NCBI GenBank assembly: GCA_011523305.1
Contig: WTHB01000021.1
Coordinates: forward strand, 67,656-122,701
Direction of reading: 5' to 3'
Origin: Planctomycetaceae bacterium
GTDB taxonomy: Bacteria > Planctomycetota > Planctomycetia > Pirellulales > UBA1268
DNA: 55,046 nucleotides
Shown here: positions 47,101 through 54,636 of the stretch, in pieces
How the letters are laid out: every line of letters starts with the position of its first letter
Numbering within the stretch: the stretch's first letter is position 1
Notes under the pieces: generated by a model
What the model saw: the letters and a program-made list of their open reading frames with translations, nothing else
Database searches by the model: none
What the model was told of the DNA's origin: nothing
Position numbers and translations under genes: made by a program

Positions 47101-47371
47101 GGCCCTGTTCATTGGTGGTGAGAGTGACGACGCGCGGGTTGACTTCATTACCAGCCGGCTGATCGCACGGTCACTGACTCTGGCTGAGAAGACAATAGTC
47201 AAGAAGTCCCTGGCAGAACTTACGACTTGGTACAAGGCTCACCCAGACGATGCCAAGGCCGTGATTACCGTGGGGGAATCGGCACCCCGGCATGATGATG
47301 CCGTGCTGTTGGCCAGTTGGACGATGCTGACCAATGAACTGATGAACCTCGATGAAGTCCTCTGCAAATAG
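44144..47371 (+). CDS. PSCyt1/DUF1549/LamG/DUF1553 extracellular cytochrome protein
   Basis: A 1,075-aa exported protein. The signal peptide covers about residues 10-39. The PSCyt1 haem motif is C57-FS-C60-H61 in 'ILVENCFSCHGADSASREAD', and DUF1549 follows ('YDLTGLPPDPALVEAF', 'GRHWLDYARYADTHGIH', 'AGCAVCHDHKFDPLS' with another CxxCH). A LamG/concanavalin-like carbohydrate-binding insert is visible at about 445-670 ('FSVSCWVKL', 'LVTVTYDGSG', 'LTDLTIWGRSL'). DUF1553 closes the protein ('RFWQEVFGTGLVRTSGDFG', 'TNTPLQALVTLNDPQFVEAA'). AGGAG lies 9 nt before the ATG, and a DUF1501 gene follows 21 bp later. The LamG domain is absent from the cassette at 18.8 kb. Role inferred: extracellular polysaccharide oxidation or electron transfer. 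Confidence 0.92.
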   Translation: MEPSPLRPWSRLPRWLSWCIAGGSVAVCQLGLPIAVPAADAPLSYNEHIRPILVENCFSCHGADSASREADLRLDRRDDAIEYGAIVPGDPDSTVMLDRVYADDPDEVMPPPETKKTLSAEQKALLTRWVKEGAEYEPHWSFIPPTRPPLPEVQKTDWVRNPIDQFILARLETDGLAPAVEADRRTLARRVAYDLTGLPPDPALVEAFVLDPHSDAYERLVDTLLASLEWGEHRGRHWLDYARYADTHGIHFDNYREMWTYRQWVINAFNRNMPFDDFTILQLAGDLVADHGPNATPDQILDNKIASGFNRCNMTTNEGGIIDEEYLVLYARDRTETTAQVFMGLTAGCAVCHDHKFDPLSQQEFYELSAFFNNTTQRARDGNVFNTPPILPVPLAADRPRFRELQRELPAARQAVAERKRTARPDFETWVTKATMADIATALPQDTPLVHLDLSKGEGAATKASLLGKQADLPLTSTTTWQAGPSGKPAALLDGRALELPGQADLEHNQPFSVSCWVKLPAVDSMYALVSKMDEGQAHRGWDVWVEGRRVGMHLIHSWPENAVKVVARDQLKADTWTLVTVTYDGSGTAAGVTIYYDGKPQTKPRIANNKFKKDTIRTDVPLVVGGRSTGADAHAVGLTDLTIWGRSLAAAEVEGLSRADAIAAIVALPADQRVAAAKGLYDWWLASFDDAFKQAVALETKLVAEEAVIMRRGTIAHVMQEKPETPKAYILDRGEYDRRLDEVGPDTPEMLPAFPEALPRNRLGLAQWLLLQDHPLTTRVTVNRFWQEVFGTGLVRTSGDFGITGELPSHPELLDWLAVEFRESGWDVKRLFRLFVTSAAYRQAPATTPEKLTKDRDNRLLSRGPRYRMDAEMVRDTALAASGLLVRKIGGPSVKPYQPSGVWSAVAMPQSDTKKYTASKGADLYRRSMYWFWKRSAPPTSMDILNAPSREVCTVQRERTNTPLQALVTLNDPQFVEAARVLADEALFIGGESDDARVDFITSRLIARSLTLAEKTIVKKSLAELTTWYKAHPDDAKAVITVGESAPRHDDAVLLASWTMLTNELMNLDEVLCK

Positions 47372-47392
47372 CGCAGTGCAGGAAAAGATTCT

Positions 47393-48889
47393 ATGAATCC
47401 CCCAATTCGCTCACCACTGGATGAACTCGGCCTGAACCTTACCCGGCGGCGATTCTTCGAACAGGGGAGCCACTTGCTCGGCGGTGCGGCGCTGGCCTCC
47501 CTACTGCCCAGCGGCCACGCGCAAGCCGCGGTGCCTGCCGCCAACGCCGACGCCGGCTTGACAAAGGTGCCTGGTGCTATCGGCCCTCACTTTGCGCCGA
47601 AGGCCAAGCATGTGATCTACCTGCACATGGTCGGCGGACCGCCGCAGCAGGACATGTTCGACTACAAGCCACAGATGAACGATTGGTACGACAAGGATTT
47701 GCCGGAGAGCATTCGCAATGGTCAGCGGCTAACGACCATGACCTCGGGCCAGAAGCGGTTTCCAATCGCACCGTCCAAGTTTAAGTTCACCCAGCACGGA
47801 GAGTGCGGCATGTGGGTGACTGAATTGTTGCCTTGGACGGCCAAAATGGTCGACGACATGTGCTTTATTCGCAGCATGCACACCGAGGCGATCAACCATG
47901 AGCCGGCGATTACCTATATGCAGACTGGGAATCAGATCACCGGCCGGCCCTGTCTTGGATCGTGGACCAGTTACGGACTCGGCAGCCTGAATGATGACCT
48001 CCCAGCGTTCGTGGTGCTGGTCGCCAAATCGACGAAACCGGCCCAGGCCCAGGCGATCGGTGCCAGGCTTTGGTCGAGTGGCTACCTGCCGGGTGAATAC
48101 GCCGGTGTGAGTTTTCGTTCAAGCGGCGATCCAATTCTCTATCTTACCAATCCGCCGGGCGTGCCCGATGCTGTGCGTCGCCAGACGCTCGACGGCCTGC
48201 AGGCGCTCAACCAGCGGACGTTTGAGCAGATTGGTGATCCGGAGATTCGCACCCGGATCGCCCAGTACGAGATGGCCTATCGGATGCAGACCAGTGTGCC
48301 GGAGTTGACCGATCTTTCGAGTGAGTCAGCCAGCACGTTGGCCCTCTATGGAGATCAGGTCACCGATCCGGGCTCGTTTGCCAATTCCGTCCTGATGGCG
48401 CGGCGGATGGTGGAGCGGGGCGTACGATTCGTGCAGCTCTATCTCAACCATTGGGACACCCACGGAGACGTCGCTGGCCGGCTGCCCAATGGCTGCCGCG
48501 ACATCGACCAGGCCTGCTACGGGCTGGTGCAGGACCTCAAGGCCCGCGGCCTGCTTGACGACACGCTGATTATCTGGGGCGGCGAGTTCGGCCGCACGGT
48601 CTACTCGCAGGGAGGCCTGTCGAAGCAGAACTATGGCCGCGATCATCACCCGCGGTGCTTCACCATGTGGATGTGTGGCGGTGGTGCCCGGCCGGGACAG
48701 ATTTATGGCGAGACCGACGACTTCTCCTACAACATTGTCAAAGACCCGGTGCACATCCGTGACTTCCATGCCACAGCGTTGCATCTCCTAGGCTTCGACC
48801 ATGAGCGGTTCACCTATCGGCACCTTGGGCTCGATCAGAAATTGACTGGCGTCGAGCACGCTCGGGTGATTTCTGACCTGATCGCCTAA
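47393..48889 (+). CDS. DUF1501 family protein with Tat signal (second copy)
   Basis: A 498-aa partner of the preceding cytochrome gene. The N terminus '[20 protein letters not shown]' is a twin-arginine signal. Family blocks: '[20 protein letters not shown]', '[19 protein letters not shown]', '[16 protein letters not shown]', '[17 protein letters not shown]' and '[15 protein letters not shown]'. It resembles the copy at 17.3-18.7 kb in order of motifs, but the two clearly diverge, so the two cassettes are old paralogs rather than a recent duplication. Biochemical function is unknown for the family. Confidence 0.92.
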   Translation: MNPPIRSPLDELGLNLTRRRFFEQGSHLLGGAALASLLPSGHAQAAVPAANADAGLTKVPGAIGPHFAPKAKHVIYLHMVGGPPQQDMFDYKPQMNDWYDKDLPESIRNGQRLTTMTSGQKRFPIAPSKFKFTQHGECGMWVTELLPWTAKMVDDMCFIRSMHTEAINHEPAITYMQTGNQITGRPCLGSWTSYGLGSLNDDLPAFVVLVAKSTKPAQAQAIGARLWSSGYLPGEYAGVSFRSSGDPILYLTNPPGVPDAVRRQTLDGLQALNQRTFEQIGDPEIRTRIAQYEMAYRMQTSVPELTDLSSESASTLALYGDQVTDPGSFANSVLMARRMVERGVRFVQLYLNHWDTHGDVAGRLPNGCRDIDQACYGLVQDLKARGLLDDTLIIWGGEFGRTVYSQGGLSKQNYGRDHHPRCFTMWMCGGGARPGQIYGETDDFSYNIVKDPVHIRDFHATALHLLGFDHERFTYRHLGLDQKLTGVEHARVISDLIA

Positions 48890-48990
48890 CGGCTTTGTGA
48901 CGCCACGCGGCTGCCAGCTTGGTTGCTTGTGCCGCGAGGTATGCTGGTCGTATCATCGATGAAGGTCGACCACGTCAGTCCTTCTTCAAC

Positions 48991-49063
48991 GCCCTCGTAG
49001 CTCAGGGGATAGAGCACCGCTTTCCTAAAGCGGGTGTCGCAGGTTCGAATCCTGCCGGGGGTA
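48991..49063 (+). tRNA. tRNA-Arg(CCT)
   Basis: A 73-nt cloverleaf. Acceptor GCCCTCG (48991-48997) pairs with CGGGGGT (49056-49062) with G-U pairs, and the discriminator is A at 49063. The anticodon arm CCGCT-TTCCTAA-AGCGG gives anticodon CCT (reads AGG). The T arm is GCAGG-TTCGAAT-CCTGC. CCA is not encoded. The 3' end is repeated at 50965-50984, marking it as an integration site. Confidence 0.95.
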
Positions 49064-49067
49064 GTTT
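49048..49067 (+). repeat. Left att-like repeat (tRNA-Arg 3' end)
   Basis: AATCCTGCCGGGGGTAGTTT. It covers the 3' half of the T arm and the acceptor strand of tRNA-Arg(CCT) and four bases beyond. Eighteen of twenty positions match 50965-50984. Confidence 0.65.
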
Positions 49068-49100
49068 CTTTTCGACAGGTCTAGTGGTTTTTGGAGGTTT

Positions 49101-49127
49101 GCACACATCTGTGTGCGATTTGTGTGC
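49101..49127. repeat. Heptamer array, left arm-type sites
   Basis: Three copies of TGTGTGC: inverted at 49101-49107, direct at 49110-49116 and 49121-49127. The inverted and first direct copies form a perfect GCACACA-TC-TGTGTGC palindrome. The two direct copies are exactly repeated at 50826-50843. Confidence 0.6.
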
Positions 49128-49381
49128 TTTGCTGGTTTGTCGGAGCAGAGTTCAGCCTCTTTGGTTCTGGACCATCTTTGATGCGCCAAGCTACCTGGCA
49201 GCAAAGGCTGGTGGTCAGCGGTTGGGGGTGTCTTAGCCAATCAAACAAGATCCAAGAATCCAGCCCACCAAGAAGAGAGGGCTAATTTCGACGAATTCTA
49301 ATTTTTTCGACAAGCCGCCGCTTGATGTCCTAACCTGAATATTCTTGGCGACCCGCTCTATTACCGAAAGGCCGACTCTTC

Positions 49382-49828
49382 ATGCGTGCCAAAATGAAGT
49401 GTTCCCATTGCGGAGCCGAAATGTCAAATCTCAATATGTCTTGGGGTTGGAAGCAATTGCTGATCGTAATCCCGATCATGTTGCTGGGGTTTTATCCACT
49501 CGCGAGACTGACTCTTCTCCAAGGTGACATAAGCAAAGACCTGACCATAAGTGGAGTGCAAAAACGACTGACTGATCGCAGCCTCGAGATTATCGGCCTG
49601 ATCACCAACACTGGGAGCCACACATGGTCTAGCGTGACGATTGAAGCTGAGTTCTTCGACAGTTCTGGTGCGTTTATTGATGAGGCTTCCGAGTACCTTC
49701 GGGTCGATATCGCCGCAAATGCTAAAGAGCATTTCAAGGTGACCATCGATAGCCCCGCTGAAGCATTAACCGCACCCGAAACTAAAATGGTTGTTAAGGT
49801 CGGAGGTGGTCATGCATCACCGTTTTGA
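49382..49828 (+). CDS. FxLYD-type protein with zinc ribbon and membrane anchor
   Basis: A 148-aa product. A short N-terminal zinc-ribbon knuckle (C8-x2-C11 in 'MKCSHCGAEMSN') is followed by one membrane helix (about residues 25-43, 'LLIVIPIMLLGFYPLARL') and an extracytoplasmic domain of about 95 residues. This domain ('EIIGLITNTGSHTWSSVTI', 'EFFDSSGAFI') matches the FxLYD pattern of small Ig-like beta domains. Start may be 49382 or the ATG four codons later (49394). It is the first gene inside the tRNA-Arg-associated element, and its 3' end overlaps the opposite-strand gene remnant by 12 bp. Function unknown. Confidence 0.7.
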   Translation: MRAKMKCSHCGAEMSNLNMSWGWKQLLIVIPIMLLGFYPLARLTLLQGDISKDLTISGVQKRLTDRSLEIIGLITNTGSHTWSSVTIEAEFFDSSGAFIDEASEYLRVDIAANAKEHFKVTIDSPAEALTAPETKMVVKVGGGHASPF

Positions 49829-50097
49829 TCGCGATTTCGGTGCCGCAGAGGCGATAGCCCAGTGAACGGTCTCGTTGATTCTCTCGTAGTTGGGTTGGCT
49901 GGCTTTCATACTCTCAATGAAGGCCACCACATTCTCGCTAACCGTTGGGTCAGCGATCGATTTAGTGGTGCCTTCATCGGCTGATCCTCGGGCAAGCGTT
50001 TCCGTCTTTCACGCCATTCAGCAAGTACCTCATCCTGCTTGAGTCTGGAAGCAGGGGAGCCAAACTTGCGCGACGATACGTCATGTTCGTCAATCAA
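49817..50097 (-). pseudogene. Small gene interrupted by a frameshift
   Basis: Two protein-like frames join near 49980. The first, from a TTG at 50097, reads '..SPASRLKQDEVLAEWRERR' and continues sensibly to 'LPEDQ'. The second picks up in another frame as 'ADEGTTKSIADPTVSENVV' and ends '..HWAIASAAPKSRSKR' at 49817. One missing or extra base, or a -1 ribosomal shift, would give a single protein of about 93 aa. No family is recognised. It lies downstream of the helix-turn-helix gene on the same strand, and its end overlaps the FxLYD gene. Confidence 0.45.
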
Positions 50098-50247
50098 AAC
50101 CTAGCCCAAGCCACAAGGCTTGTACAAATGCATTTGCGGCAGAATGCCGCTAGATTGTCGTGTGCTTGCTTCTTTGCAATCTCAAGGATTTGGTGATTCC
50201 GCTTGGCTATTCCGGCATGTGTCGTTTTTGGTTGATACTTTGTTTTT

Positions 50248-50565
50248 TTATTGGCGGCTTGGACTGATCCGAAGACCAAGGCTTGCCCACGTATTCGAAA
50301 TTTTTTTGTGAAGGATGTTTTTGGTGTGTTCTGGGGCATAGCCCAGCAGTTCAGCCAACTCTGGCACAGTGAACCTCTTTGAGCGTGCTAGTTCAAGGAG
50401 TGCGTTTCTGTTCGGGTCGTAAGGAAGATTGCTCGCCTTGCAGACTCTTTTGATTGTGGACTCTGAAACAGAAAACATTTCAGCCGATTCCTTCAAGGAA
50501 TAAACATTAGCCCTCGCCATCAGGCAAATGCTTTCGTCACGTTCAGCAATATTGTGATTCATCAT
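50248..50565 (-). CDS. Small helix-turn-helix protein
   Basis: A 105-aa protein with a clear GAGAGGA Shine-Dalgarno 5 nt before the ATG at 50565. Residues about 22-45 ('YSLKESAEMFSVSESTIKRV') look like a helix-turn-helix, and a second such unit is possible at about 63-85 ('FTVPELAELLGYAPEHTKNI'). Small size and two DNA-binding units suit a transcription regulator or excisionase-like factor of the surrounding element; this is inference. I cannot name a family. Confidence 0.65.
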   Translation of the reverse strand: MMNHNIAERDESICLMARANVYSLKESAEMFSVSESTIKRVCKASNLPYDPNRNALLELARSKRFTVPELAELLGYAPEHTKNILHKKISNTWASLGLRISPSRQ

Positions 50566-50964
50566 TGGTGTCCTCTCTGCCTACCTCTGCCGTCGGGCTG
50601 AACTAAAAGAGTACGATTTGCCCATCGTCAACAAAATATCCTTGAGAAAATCCTTGCTCACCCAAGCCCTTGACAGAGATGCACGGACCACCCGCCGCTT
50701 TCGTGCCACGTTGGGGCAAAATGCAGTGAAGATAAAACCCCCCCCTTCATAAGACGAAGGGTGATTTTGGTTGGGCTGGTCGCTGAAAGGGCGAGAGAAC
50801 GCAACTGGTGGCTTCGCTTCAAGCGTGTGTGCGATTTGTGTGCAAATGGTTCTGGATGGATTCGCTGTTTTTGCTGTTGGACAGATAAAACAAGGGCGAA
50901 ACACAAGATCTTGAGCAGATCACGTTGTTGACCACTACACTTTGAAAGGCCGTTGAGTAGTGCC
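50566..50964. other. Gene-poor right part of the tRNA-Arg element
   Basis: About 400 bp with frames open on both strands (for example around 50590-50750) that look partly protein-like but have no start with a ribosome site and no recognisable family. It contains the right heptamer pair at 50826-50843. Possibly decayed coding sequence. Confidence 0.4.
50826..50843. repeat. Heptamer pair, right arm-type sites
   Basis: TGTGTGC at 50826-50832 and 50837-50843, identical over 18 nt to 49110-49127. It lies 122 bp inside the right att-like repeat, while the left copy lies 43 bp inside the left repeat. Confidence 0.6.
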
Positions 50965-50984
50965 AACCCTGACGGGGGTAGTTT
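50965..50984 (+). repeat. Right att-like repeat
   Basis: AACCCTGACGGGGGTAGTTT, matching the tRNA-Arg 3' end (49048-49067) at 18 of 20 positions, including an unbroken 12-mer CGGGGGTAGTTT. The rest of the tRNA is not duplicated. The next 210 bp up to the sulfatase start contain no gene I can support. Confidence 0.65.
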
Positions 50985-51195
50985 TTGATGGCTCCCCGTC
51001 CTCAGGTCGCTGTGACCAGAAACAAGACGCCTCTGACATGGACCATGTTTGGGAACCGGCTCCACCCATGCCTGTTCAGGGCCGCACGGGGATGCGTGGC
51101 TCCGGTCCACAACACGAGTCAAACACCGCGGGGAGAGACAGGGGAACCCCTGCTTGGCCCCATCGCTAGAACGTAATCGCTAGAAAGTGAAATCC

Positions 51196-52623
51196 ATGTC
51201 CCACGTGCGAACGCTCGTTGTCACGACGCTCTGTGCTTTCTTCCTGCCCGCGGCCATGCTCCCGAGCCAAGCGGCGGAGGTCCGCAAGCCGAATATCCTC
51301 TTCATCATGGTCGATGACCTCGGGAAGGACTGGGTCAGTTGCTATGGAGCGGATGACATCGGGACGCCGAACATTGACGCCCTCGCCGAAGGTGGGATGA
51401 CGTTTCACAACGCCTATTCGATGGGATCATGCTCACAGTCGCGGACAACGCTGCTGACAGGCAAATATCCCTATCGCACCGGGTGGGTCAGTCATTGGGA
51501 TGTGCCTCGCTGGGGAGTTGGGTATTTCGATTGGAAGAAGACGGAAAACACGACATTCGCACGGCTCATGAAAGACCTGGGCTATGCGACCTGTGCGGCA
51601 GGAAAGTGGCAGATCAATGATTTCCGGGTGGAGCCAGATGCCTTGCGGAAGCATGGCTTCGACGACTGGGCGATGTGGACCGGCTTCGAGACCAGCAATC
51701 CACCGAGCGATAAGCGGTATCAGGACCCTTACATCAACACGCCGGAAGCGGGCAGCCGAACCTATGCCGGACAATTTGGCCCCGATATCTACACTGACCG
51801 GTTGATTGGGTTCATGCGGGCTCATCACAACGAGCCAATGATGCTTTACTATCCGATGCCGCTGTTGCATGGCCCATGGGTGGCCACGCCGGACGAACCA
51901 GATGCGAGGAGCCGCCTCGATCGTCACAAGGCCATGGTCCGGTACGTCGACAAAATGGTTGGCCAGTTGGTGGACACGCTGGACGAGCTGGGTATTCGTG
52001 ACCGCACCATTGTCTTCCTGGCCAGCGACAATGGGACCGATGCGAAGATCACCGGTTCACTGAATCGACAGGCGGTCAAGGGAGCAAAGGGCTCCCAGAG
52101 CGAGGCCGGTGTTTGCGGGCCTTTTCTCGTCAACTGCCCGGGGCTTGTACCTGCCGGAGTGGAAACGGATGCCCTCACCGATTTGTCCGATATGTTGCCG
52201 ACGTTTGTTGAACTCGGTGGCGGCAAGGTGCCCGACAATCTGATTGTCGATGGAGTGTCGCTTGCTCCGCTCATCCTCGGGAAGGAGCAGGATTCTTCGC
52301 GTGAGTGGATCATGTCACTGAGTTTTGGGGCTGGAACGTTGGACGCACAAGGCGTTCGGCCGCGTCGAGATTTCGGACCGCGGGTGATTCGTGACAAGCG
52401 GTACAAGGCGTGGGTCTCCAGCAACAAAAAGATCGATCGGTTGCACGATTTGGAAGAAGATCCTCTGGAAAAAGCGAATCTGCTTGGCAGTACGGAACAG
52501 GAGCACCAGCAGGCCCTCGCAAGGTTCGAGCAGATCGTCGACTCGCTTCCCGAAAAAGATGGTCGTCCGCGGTACGAGCCAAGGGCACCAAATCCATGGG
52601 ACAGACAGATGGCGAACCATTAA
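51196..52623 (+). CDS. Sulfatase (arylsulfatase family), exported
   Basis: A 475-aa exported sulfatase that would hydrolyse sulfate esters, probably of polysaccharides. A signal peptide ends near 'LPSQAAE'. The metal-site start 'KPNILFIMVDDLGKDWV' has the Asp pair. The formylglycine motif is C79-S-Q-S-R in 'GSCSQSRTTLLTGKYPYRTG', with Gln in place of the usual Pro/Ala. 'AAGKWQIND' carries the Lys of the 'GKWH' motif (Gln for His), and 'FLASDNGTDAKI' supplies the second Asp/Asn. The ATG at 51196 is preferred over the GTG at 51187 because of signal-peptide length. It begins just outside the tRNA-Arg element. Confidence 0.9.
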   Translation: MSHVRTLVVTTLCAFFLPAAMLPSQAAEVRKPNILFIMVDDLGKDWVSCYGADDIGTPNIDALAEGGMTFHNAYSMGSCSQSRTTLLTGKYPYRTGWVSHWDVPRWGVGYFDWKKTENTTFARLMKDLGYATCAAGKWQINDFRVEPDALRKHGFDDWAMWTGFETSNPPSDKRYQDPYINTPEAGSRTYAGQFGPDIYTDRLIGFMRAHHNEPMMLYYPMPLLHGPWVATPDEPDARSRLDRHKAMVRYVDKMVGQLVDTLDELGIRDRTIVFLASDNGTDAKITGSLNRQAVKGAKGSQSEAGVCGPFLVNCPGLVPAGVETDALTDLSDMLPTFVELGGGKVPDNLIVDGVSLAPLILGKEQDSSREWIMSLSFGAGTLDAQGVRPRRDFGPRVIRDKRYKAWVSSNKKIDRLHDLEEDPLEKANLLGSTEQEHQQALARFEQIVDSLPEKDGRPRYEPRAPNPWDRQMANH

Positions 52624-52750
52624 AGAGGCTGCAGCGATTCTCGTGAAAGTTGCGGGCGACGTTCAGTCCAGAGATACTGCTCCCAGTCGGTGATGGTCTT
52701 CTCTTGGCTGGGAAAATTTCGTCCTTCCTCAAACAGTTGGCAGGCAAGTC

Positions 52751-53035
52751 ATGCACGTCAATTGCAAGAAGCTGAAGCAATCATTGGGGTTGCTGAACGT
52801 TGCAGTGCTCATCGCAGCAACTGGGTATCTTCCCCGGTCCAACAGTGATGGTTACTTTTGGTCAAATGAGTTCGAGCGATGGATCAATCGCTATACCCAT
52901 AAACTCCCTTATGGAAATATTTTGCTCGTCTGCAGCATCTCACTGGTTGTCACAGTTGCAATTTATGTTTTGATCGACGCGATGGACTCCCCGAATGACG
53001 AGACGAAGAAGTCCGACGGGAATGCCTCGGGCTGA
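52751..53035 (+). CDS. Small membrane protein of unknown function
   Basis: A 94-aa product with hydrophobic segments at about residues 10-27 and 54-76 and a charged C-terminal tail ('DSPNDETKKSDGNASG'). It has an AGGCAAG-type weak ribosome site before the ATG. No family recognised. It is the first of a run of small membrane proteins on the same strand with lower GC content than neighbouring chromosome. Confidence 0.5.
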   Translation: MHVNCKKLKQSLGLLNVAVLIAATGYLPRSNSDGYFWSNEFERWINRYTHKLPYGNILLVCSISLVVTVAIYVLIDAMDSPNDETKKSDGNASG

Positions 53036-53134
53036 ATGCCCCTCTGGTAACAAGATCATGTGGCGTGTGTTTCGGTCATGAACGGCTTGTCGAAGTGGCT
53101 GAAGCCATTCAGGTGACTGTAAAGGAGACGCAAG

Positions 53135-53458
53135 ATGGCTCTTGGTGCCCGCACACGAACAGCAACGTCTCTTGCGTTGGCAACCATCATTTTTTCGGTT
53201 TGCGTGTGGGTGTGGATTCTTTCCCGGCCAGAGGGAACGTTTCATGATCAGGGTGGATTGGCCATCACACTGATCTATTTCCCGGCCACATTTTGTGTCT
53301 GGCTGGTGTGTGGGCTGCTGTCGGCTGCTGTGATTGGTTGGGGGAAGATTGATACTGCAGAAGGAAACGATGCCATTCGCAAGAGGTTCCGCTTGGCTAC
53401 GATCGGTCTCTTTGTTGTGGGCTTTTGCTTGAGCGCAGGCACGCTCTTCCTGAGGTGA
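53135..53458 (+). CDS. Three-helix membrane protein of unknown function
   Basis: A 107-aa protein with three membrane segments at about residues 11-30, 44-68 and 86-105, connected by short polar loops. AAGGAG lies 8 nt before the ATG, which makes this a confident gene call even though I recognise no family. The next gene starts 7 bp after the stop, with its Shine-Dalgarno overlapping this stop, so both are probably co-translated. Confidence 0.65.
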   Translation: MALGARTRTATSLALATIIFSVCVWVWILSRPEGTFHDQGGLAITLIYFPATFCVWLVCGLLSAAVIGWGKIDTAEGNDAIRKRFRLATIGLFVVGFCLSAGTLFLR

Positions 53459-53465
53459 AAAATCG

Positions 53466-53690
53466 ATGAACCCAAACAGTGTTCCCAATCAAATCCGTGC
53501 TGCGAATCGGCAAGCGTGGGAAGAGATGTCGGCTGCATCGAGGCTCGGAACTGTGGGTTTGACTGTTGCAAGCCTGAGTGCGTCGGCGCTAACTTTCTAC
53601 GAATTCTGCTTCGGATCGCATTTGGTTGCAGGTGTTTTCTTGATTGCAGCGACCTTCCCTTTTGGGTTTTTGCTTTTCCGAGACTGTTGA
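53466..53690 (+). CDS. Two-helix small membrane protein
   Basis: A 74-aa product with a polar N terminus ('NQIRAANRQAWEEM') and hydrophobic segments at about 27-44 and 50-70. GAGGTGA, overlapping the previous stop codon, serves as ribosome site. Likely an operon partner of the three-helix protein; function unknown. Confidence 0.6.
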   Translation: MNPNSVPNQIRAANRQAWEEMSAASRLGTVGLTVASLSASALTFYEFCFGSHLVAGVFLIAATFPFGFLLFRDC

Positions 53691-53887
53691 ATTCACCGTA
53701 CGGAGAGGCGATCACTACAGTTCAAGAGTTCACTGACCGCCCGATGTCACCTTGTCAGGAATATCCACGGTCACGCTAGACTGTGATCGGAAGACACTGA
53801 AGCGAACCTTGCCTAAGGTTGTGCGCGAGTTTTGCTGGCGTGGCGTTCGTCGCGAGCACAACGCCTTGATTTTTCTGGGGTGCAAAC

Positions 53888-54598
53888 ATGGAAACCTATA
53901 TCGGAATAGGTGTTCTCAGCTGTTTTGTCCTGATTTTTATCGTTGCGATCGTGGCTGGTAAGCGACGTGCCCGGGCCATGAAGGCCTTTGCCGAATCGAT
54001 AGGCTTTTCGTACATGCCGCATGCGGAAGACGACGAGGAATTCCTGCGTCCATTCAGCCGCCTGCCGCTTTTCTCACTCGGACGTGAACGGGACGTGTGG
54101 AACATAATGACTGGGAAGGTCGACGACTATCGTGTCGCGATCCTTGATTTTCGATATAGCCACAACACTGCGGGTAGACAAACTATCGGTGAGGTGTTGA
54201 CCCAAACGGTCGTTGTCCTTGACTTACCGCAGCAAGACATACCAACGTTCTCACTTCGCCCACACCGTCGTAAAGACGAAGTCGGCAAAAATCTTTTTTC
54301 CGCATTAATACCCGGGCTTGCCGAGCTGACGCCGGAGGATATCGACTTTCCCGCCCATCCAGTATTTTCAGACTACTATCTCCTCCACGGAACGCGAAAA
54401 AACGAGGCGGCAGTCCGTAGCCTCTTTCGCGACGATGTCATTGAGTACTTTGAGAACCATAAGGGACTCTGTGCTGACGGAGCAGGCACCCTGATTGCGT
54501 GTTACACGCGAGGCAAGGAGCTTTCGCCCCAAAACGCCATGCCACTTCTTGACCAAGCCGTTGAAGTAAGCAAGCTTCTGTGCGCTGCGAACGGATAG
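53888..54598 (+). CDS. Membrane-anchored protein of unknown function
   Basis: A 236-aa protein with an N-terminal membrane helix (about residues 4-23), a basic stop-transfer stretch and a soluble cytoplasmic domain. Distinct stretches are 'AFAESIGFSYMPHAEDDEEF', 'LFSLGRERDVWNIMTG' and 'VAILDFRYSHNTAG'. The layout recalls a scattered group of bacterial proteins of unknown function with one helix and a compact alpha/beta domain, but I cannot assign a named family. Ribosome site GGGGTG about 6 nt before the ATG. Confidence 0.65.
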   Translation: METYIGIGVLSCFVLIFIVAIVAGKRRARAMKAFAESIGFSYMPHAEDDEEFLRPFSRLPLFSLGRERDVWNIMTGKVDDYRVAILDFRYSHNTAGRQTIGEVLTQTVVVLDLPQQDIPTFSLRPHRRKDEVGKNLFSALIPGLAELTPEDIDFPAHPVFSDYYLLHGTRKNEAAVRSLFRDDVIEYFENHKGLCADGAGTLIACYTRGKELSPQNAMPLLDQAVEVSKLLCAANG

Positions 54599-54636
54599 TT
54601 TTGGCCACAGGCGTTAGCCTGCTGGGCCAGCAGCCG

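Larger units (their letters stand above)
49048..50984. mobile_element. Putative small integrated element at tRNA-Arg, without integrase
   Basis: The last 16 nt of tRNA-Arg plus 4 nt (49048-49067) recur at 50965-50984 with two mismatches in 20, as expected for attL/attR of an element integrated at a tRNA 3' end. Inside each end lies the same 18-mer made of two TGTGTGC heptamers 4 bp apart (49110-49127 and 50826-50843). In a circular form these would flank the core on both sides, the arrangement of arm-type integrase sites. The interior is less GC-rich than the chromosome and holds an FxLYD protein, a frameshifted small gene and a small helix-turn-helix protein. No integrase, relaxase or replication gene is visible, so it is a remnant or depends on helpers. 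Confidence 0.6.

Noticed and set aside
50658-51122. 154-codon minus-strand frame across the right att-like repeat
   Set aside because: Crosses the proposed element boundary, lacks a ribosome site, and competes with other partly protein-like frames; could be decayed sequence but not a supported gene.
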